Origin: Oscillospiraceae bacterium
GTDB lineage: Bacteria; Bacillota; Clostridia; Oscillospirales; CAG-272
DNA length: 9,471 nucleotides
Direction: 5' to 3'
Assembly (NCBI GenBank): GCA_015065205.1
Contig: SVQS01000063.1
Span: forward strand, 1 to 9,471
This document shows positions 5,878 through 9,471 of this stretch, piece by piece (the stretch's first letter is position 1; each line of letters opens with the position of its first letter). Below the pieces are notes generated by a model. The model was not told where the DNA came from, did no database searches, and saw nothing but the letters and a program-made list of their open reading frames with translations. Made by a program: the position numbers and the translations under genes.

Positions 5878-7155
5878 ATGAGTTTGATCAAATCCACAAA
5901 AGCCGAAAAGAGCACCTACAAGTTAGAGTTCTCGGTAGATAAAGCTACCTTTGATAAGGCTGTTTCCAACGCTTACCGTAAGCAAGTCGGCAAAATTGCA
6001 GTTCCCGGCTTCCGCAAGGGTAAGGCTCCCCGTTCTGTAATCGAAAAGATGTACGGCAAGGGATTCTTCTATGAGGATGCTATCAATGAGGTTCTTCCCG
6101 ATGCTTTTGACGAAGCATTGAAGGAATCTAAGCTTGATATGGTTGGCCAACCCGAATTCGATATCGTTTCTATCGATGATAACGGTGTTGTTCTCTCTGC
6201 TATCGTTGCAGTTAAGCCCAACGTAAAGATTGCTGATTACCTTGGCATCGAAGCTGAAAAGAACGTTGCTGAAGTAACCGATGAAGAAATCGAAAACGAA
6301 ATCAATATGGTTCGCGAGCGCAACTCTCGCGAAATCGAGGTTACCGATGCTGCAGCCGTTATGGGCGACGTTTGCCACATTAACTACGAAGGCTTTGTTG
6401 ACGGCGTTGCATTTGACGGCGGCAAGGGCGAGGACTATCCCCTCAAGCTCGGCTCGGGCAACTTCATTCCCGGCTTTGAAGAAGAGATCGTTGGCCATAA
6501 GGTTGGCGAAGATTTTGACGTAAACGTTACCTTCCCCACTGAATACCACGCAAAAGAGCTTGCAGGCAAGCCCGCTGTATTCAAGACCACCATTCTCAAG
6601 ATCAAGCACATCGAACTGCCCGAGCTCGATGACGATTTTGCAAAAGACGTTTCGGAATTTGATACAATGGATGAATATCGTGCCGACGTAAAGGCAAAAA
6701 TTGCTAAGAGACATGAAACCGAGGCCGACAACCGTTTTGAATCCGCTATTCTCGATACCTTGATTGAAAAGCTCGAGGCTGACATTCCCGAGGCTATGTT
6801 CGTAGCTGAGACTGAGAACTTTGTTCGCGACTATGACAACCGTCTGCGTATGCAAGGCCTTGATCTCAAGACCTACTTCCAATACACCGGCATGACTCTT
6901 GATCAGCTGCGTGAGTCTCTCAGACCTCAGGCAGAAAAGCAGGTTAAGCTCCGTCTCGCTCTTGAGAAGATTGCAAAGGCTGAAAAGCTCAAGGCTACCA
7001 AGACCGAGATCAACGCCGAATACAAGCGCATTGCCGATGAGTACAAAATGGAAGTTGAAAAGGTTCGCGAGCTGATTCCGGAAGATTCTATCGCTGAGGA
7101 CATGAAGGTTAAAAAGGCGATGGATCTGGTTAAAGAGAACGCAATTATTAAGTAA
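5878..7155 (+). CDS. tig: Trigger factor, ribosome-associated chaperone and peptidyl-prolyl isomerase
   Basis: Chaperone that docks on ribosomal protein uL23 at the tunnel exit and shields nascent chains; its middle domain is an FKBP-type prolyl isomerase. The protein has 425 residues, the usual size. Domains: an N-terminal ribosome-binding domain (about 1-115) with the docking signature GFRKGKAP at 44-51; an FKBP domain (about 163-245) including GDVCHINYEGF at 163-173 and LGSGNFIPGFEEEIVG at 191-206; and a charged, helical C-terminal substrate-cradling domain (about 250-425). The start follows GGAGG at 5863-5867 with a slightly long 10-base spacing. Codon choice is visibly more biased than in the neighbouring genes (many AAG, GTT and CTC codons), as expected for high expression. 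It has its own strong promoter and lies upstream of clpP and clpX, the common bacterial order. Confidence 0.97.
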   Translation: MSLIKSTKAEKSTYKLEFSVDKATFDKAVSNAYRKQVGKIAVPGFRKGKAPRSVIEKMYGKGFFYEDAINEVLPDAFDEALKESKLDMVGQPEFDIVSIDDNGVVLSAIVAVKPNVKIADYLGIEAEKNVAEVTDEEIENEINMVRERNSREIEVTDAAAVMGDVCHINYEGFVDGVAFDGGKGEDYPLKLGSGNFIPGFEEEIVGHKVGEDFDVNVTFPTEYHAKELAGKPAVFKTTILKIKHIELPELDDDFAKDVSEFDTMDEYRADVKAKIAKRHETEADNRFESAILDTLIEKLEADIPEAMFVAETENFVRDYDNRLRMQGLDLKTYFQYTGMTLDQLRESLRPQAEKQVKLRLALEKIAKAEKLKATKTEINAEYKRIADEYKMEVEKVRELIPEDSIAEDMKVKKAMDLVKENAIIK

Positions 7156-7172
7156 GAACTCTTCATTCTATT

Positions 7173-7206
7173 TGAACCGGAAGTCGCGTCTGCTATTTCC
7201 GGTTCA
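7173..7206 (+). terminator. Hairpin between tig and clpP, attenuator or weak terminator
   Basis: A perfect 10-bp stem (TGAACCGGAA / TTCCGGTTCA) with a 14-base loop lies in the 80-bp gap between tig and clpP. The 3' side is followed by TTATTTCAT, only a poor T-run, so it could reduce read-through from the strong tig promoter, or protect the tig 3' end after processing, rather than stop transcription fully. No clear promoter for clpP is seen after it, which favours partial read-through. Confidence 0.6.
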
Positions 7207-7235
7207 TTATTTCATCAGAAAAGAGGTATTTGATT

Positions 7236-7847
7236 ATGTTCGATCCCAAACTTTACACACAAGATGCTCTCGTTCCTATGGTCGTTGAACAAACCAACCG
7301 CGGTGAGCGATCCTATGATATTTTCTCACGCTTGCTAAACGACCGTGTTATTTTCCTTTCAGATCAAGTCAACGACACCACTGCTTCCCTCGTTGTAGCA
7401 CAGATGCTCTTTCTCGAGGCGCAAGACCCCGATAAGGATATTTCCTTTTATATCAATTCTCCCGGCGGCAGCGTGAGCGCAGGTATGGCGATTTACGACA
7501 CAATGAATTTTATCAAATGTGACGTTTCCACCATTTGCATTGGTATGGCTGCAAGCATGGGTGCGTTCCTGCTTTCTGCAGGCACCAAGGGTAAGCGTTT
7601 TGCTCTGCCTCACAGTGAGATTATGATCCATCAGCCTTTGGGCGGTGCTAAAGGTCAGGCAACCGATATTGAAATTCAGGCAAAGCAGATCCTTCGCATC
7701 AAGGCAACCCTGAATGAGATCCTTGCCGCCAATACCGGCAAGCCCTTAGATATCATTGAAAAGGACACCGATCGCGACAACTATATGACCGCACAGGAAG
7801 CGCTTGACTACGGGCTGATCGACAAGATTCTGACACATCGCCCCTGA
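7236..7847 (+). CDS. clpP: ATP-dependent Clp protease proteolytic subunit
   Basis: Serine peptidase that forms a two-ring, 14-subunit chamber and degrades proteins fed in by ClpX or other Clp ATPases. The protein has 203 residues. The catalytic triad is complete: Ser107 in GMAASMGAFL, His132 in IMIHQPLGG and Asp181 in DRDN, with the same spacing as in E. coli ClpP. Residues 11-20 (ALVPMVVEQT) match the start of the mature E. coli enzyme, suggesting a short propeptide of about 10 residues that is removed by self-processing. Other family blocks are YINSPGGSV at 72-80 and LPHSEIM at 124-130. ATG 7236 is chosen because AGAGG ends 9 bases before it; an in-frame TTG at 7230 is less likely. It lies 29 bp upstream of clpX, clearly co-transcribed. 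No CtsR or CIRCE operator is seen nearby. Confidence 0.97.
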   Translation: MFDPKLYTQDALVPMVVEQTNRGERSYDIFSRLLNDRVIFLSDQVNDTTASLVVAQMLFLEAQDPDKDISFYINSPGGSVSAGMAIYDTMNFIKCDVSTICIGMAASMGAFLLSAGTKGKRFALPHSEIMIHQPLGGAKGQATDIEIQAKQILRIKATLNEILAANTGKPLDIIEKDTDRDNYMTAQEALDYGLIDKILTHRP

Positions 7848-7876
7848 CGATTTTTTGAAAGGATTTTCGCATTTTT

Positions 7877-9190
7877 ATGGCAAACAAAGACAATGCAAAC
7901 GGCAATAATCTGCGTCACTGTTCTTTCTGCGGCAGAAATGAGCATCAAGTCAGCTTTCTCATTCCCTCACAATCGGGCACGTATATCTGTGACCTTTGTG
8001 TAGAGCAATGTAGTGACCTCATTGAGCAGATTGACAGAACCGTGCCGGGGCTGAATGACGGGAAAATGACCCTCAGTGAGCTCCCTCGCCCGATGCAGAT
8101 CAAGGAAGAGCTTGACAAATACGTCATCGGTCAGGATGAGGCAAAGATTGCTCTCTCGGTTGCCGTTTACAATCACTATAAGCGCATTTTAACGATGCAG
8201 ACCAAAAAAACAAAGAAAAAAAATAAGAAGAATGAAACACCCGAACCCGAACCGAATGAAGAAGAGGTTGAGCTCCAAAAGAGCAACGTACTCTTGATGG
8301 GTCCCACAGGTGTTGGTAAGACTTATCTTGCCCAAACTCTTGCAAAAACGCTCAAGGTTCCCTTCGCCATTGCCGATGCCACCACGCTAACAGAAGCCGG
8401 TTACGTTGGTGAGGACGTTGAAAACATCCTTTTGCGCCTTATTCAAGCGGCTGATTTTGATATTGAGCTTGCAGAGCGCGGCATCATTTACATTGATGAG
8501 ATCGATAAGATCTCTCGCAAGAGCGAGAACCGCTCTATCACTCGCGACGTCTCCGGTGAGGGCGTACAACAGGCTCTGCTCAAGATTCTTGAGGGTACTG
8601 TTTCCAACGTTCCTCCTCAAGGCGGACGCAAACACCCCAACCAAGAGTTTATTCAAATTGATACCAAGAACATTCTCTTTATCTGTGGCGGCGCGTTCGA
8701 TGGGTTGGAACAGATCATTCAAAAGAGAAAAGGCAGTCAAACCATCGGCTTTAGCGGTGAGATCAAAACAAAATCCGAACGCAAGGATAGCGGCATCTAT
8801 CGTGACGTTGTTGCACACGACATCGTTAAATACGGTCTTATCCCCGAGCTGGTCGGTCGTATTCCCGTAATGGTAGCGCTTAATGACTTAGATAAAGATG
8901 CTTTGATTCGCATCCTCACAGAACCCCGCAGTTCCCTGACCAAGCAGTATGAAAAGCTGTTTGAAATGGACGGTGTTAAGCTTTCTTTCACTCCCGAGGC
9001 TTTGGAAGCAGTAGCATCCTTGGCACTTGAGAGAAACACGGGAGCGCGCGGCTTGCGTTCTATTTTGGAGAAAGCAATGACCGATATTATGTACGAGGTT
9101 CCCTCTCGCGATGATATTCTCAGCGTAGAAATTACGCCCGAATGTATCCGCGGAACGGGAAAACCGATTTATCATTTAATCAATGAATAA
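7877..9190 (+). CDS. clpX: ATP-dependent Clp protease ATP-binding subunit ClpX
   Basis: AAA+ unfoldase, a hexamer that recognises tagged proteins and threads them into ClpP. The protein has 437 residues, slightly longer than usual (about 420-424). The N-terminal zinc domain has Cys15, Cys18, Cys38 and Cys41. In the ATPase part: Walker A GPTGVGKT at 142-149, pore loop GYVGED at 175-180, Walker B IIYIDEID at 203-210, RKH loop at 251-253, the ClpP-docking IGF loop at 290-292 and sensor-2 GARGLR at 389-394. The extra length is a Lys-rich then Glu/Pro-rich insert at about 105-130, between NHYKR and VELQKSN, encoded by A-rich DNA with A7 and A8 runs. The Shine-Dalgarno AAAGGA is 13 bases before the ATG, unusually far, but the zinc domain fixes the start. 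The gene ends at a strong terminator; lon does not follow. Confidence 0.97.
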   Translation: MANKDNANGNNLRHCSFCGRNEHQVSFLIPSQSGTYICDLCVEQCSDLIEQIDRTVPGLNDGKMTLSELPRPMQIKEELDKYVIGQDEAKIALSVAVYNHYKRILTMQTKKTKKKNKKNETPEPEPNEEEVELQKSNVLLMGPTGVGKTYLAQTLAKTLKVPFAIADATTLTEAGYVGEDVENILLRLIQAADFDIELAERGIIYIDEIDKISRKSENRSITRDVSGEGVQQALLKILEGTVSNVPPQGGRKHPNQEFIQIDTKNILFICGGAFDGLEQIIQKRKGSQTIGFSGEIKTKSERKDSGIYRDVVAHDIVKYGLIPELVGRIPVMVALNDLDKDALIRILTEPRSSLTKQYEKLFEMDGVKLSFTPEALEAVASLALERNTGARGLRSILEKAMTDIMYEVPSRDDILSVEITPECIRGTGKPIYHLINE

Positions 9191-9194
9191 CATA

Positions 9195-9228
9195 ACAAAA
9201 GGCAGTCTCGTTTGAGACTGCCTTTTGT
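9195..9228. terminator. Strong bidirectional terminator after clpX
   Basis: A perfect 15-bp stem (ACAAAAGGCAGTCTC / GAGACTGCCTTTTGT) with a GTTT loop begins 4 bases after the clpX stop. The arms themselves carry the A-run and T-run, so on either strand the hairpin ends in TTTTGT. It lies between convergent genes and can serve both clpX and the minus-strand gene that ends at 9239. Confidence 0.93.
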
Positions 9229-9238
9229 TGGTATATTA

Positions 9239-9471
9239 TCAGCTACCGCAGCCACATCTTCCGTGACGCTCGGACCCGGGAGAAAGCGGAATATTCTGAC
9301 CGCAGAATTCGGCCGTCGGGAAAGGCATAGAGCGGAACACACGGCAAGGATCGTCCTCTTCAACAGGAACACACTCCTTTTCAGGAATACAATACTCTGT
9401 TGCTTGAATGAGATACTGTGCAGAACGCACGATGCGGATTACAGAGAAGATACCAAGAGAAACGGTGAGAT
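9239..9471 (-). CDS. Cysteine-rich conserved-looking protein, C-terminal part (N-terminus outside window)
   Basis: On the minus strand a frame stays open from the right edge of the window to TGA at 9241-9239, giving the last 76 residues of a protein. Support for a real gene: it runs up to, but not into, the bidirectional terminator, it is convergent to clpX, and it has a clear composition: a hydrophobic start (SLGIFSVIRIVRSAQYLIQ at 4-22), then Cys-containing acidic segments (YCIPEKEC at 26-33, EEDDPC at 37-42, EFCGQ at 54-58) and a terminal RCGCGS. Six cysteines in 76 residues suggest metal binding or disulphides. It resembles uncharacterised cysteine-containing proteins seen in Clostridia, but this is memory of a pattern and no family can be named. 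The start codon and any N-terminal domain cannot be seen. Confidence 0.68.
   Translation of the reverse strand, partial: LTVSLGIFSVIRIVRSAQYLIQATEYCIPEKECVPVEEDDPCRVFRSMPFPTAEFCGQNIPLSPGSERHGRCGCGS

Noticed and set aside
5923..6882. 319-codon open frame on the minus strand across tig
   Set aside because: It is fully antisense to trigger factor, shows no recognisable motifs, and long antisense frames are expected from the strong codon bias of tig.
7156..7235. CtsR or HrcA (CIRCE) operator upstream of clpP
   Set aside because: Neither a GGTCAAA tandem nor a TTAGCACTC-N9-GAGTGCTAA repeat is present here or upstream of tig.
9172..9372. 66-codon minus-strand frame covering the clpX terminator
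   Set aside because: It reads through a 15-bp-stem terminator into the clpX end, and the frame that stops at 9239 is better supported.

Overview
This window looks like a chromosomal housekeeping segment from a low-to-mid GC Gram-positive anaerobe of the class Clostridia, probably near Oscillospiraceae/Ruminococcaceae. That is an inference from gene order (lepB-rbgA-rnhB-yraN and tig-clpP-clpX), strong AAGGAGG-type ribosome binding sites, a TTGACA/TAAAAT promoter, and a small DUF1540 protein typical of Firmicutes. I see no mobile element, CRISPR array, tRNA, rRNA or sign of horizontal transfer.

Left block (1-4701, + strand). The C-terminal end of a type I signal peptidase is followed by the ribosome-assembly GTPase RbgA, RNase HII, a YraN/UPF0102 nuclease-fold protein, an M19 dipeptidase and threonine synthase. 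rbgA/rnhB overlap by 8 bp and rnhB/yraN by 14 bp. Later gaps are only 10 and 46 bp and show no clear terminator, so these genes probably form one transcription unit. It joins protein export, 50S maturation and RNA/DNA hybrid repair with two amino-acid metabolism genes.

Middle (4702-5877). A 61-residue DUF1540 cysteine protein lies on the minus strand. Its hairpin terminator sits back to back with the end of thrC, and it diverges from a + strand calcineurin-like metallophosphoesterase. The phosphoesterase is followed by an AT-rich spacer carrying a near-consensus sigma-A promoter.

Right block (5878-9190, + strand). Trigger factor, ClpP and ClpX form the classic protein-folding and degradation cluster: trigger factor meets nascent chains at the ribosome exit, while ClpX unfolds substrates and feeds them to the ClpP chamber. 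A 10-bp-stem hairpin separates tig from clpP. A perfect 15-bp-stem hairpin closes the cluster after clpX and also serves a converging, cysteine-rich minus-strand gene that runs off the right edge. lon, which often follows clpX in Firmicutes, is not here.

No clear new multi-gene system is visible. The points most worth a second look are a non-canonical G4 motif in RbgA (NKAS instead of NKxD), a charged insertion encoded by A-tracts in ClpX, and the two small cysteine-rich minus-strand proteins of unknown function.
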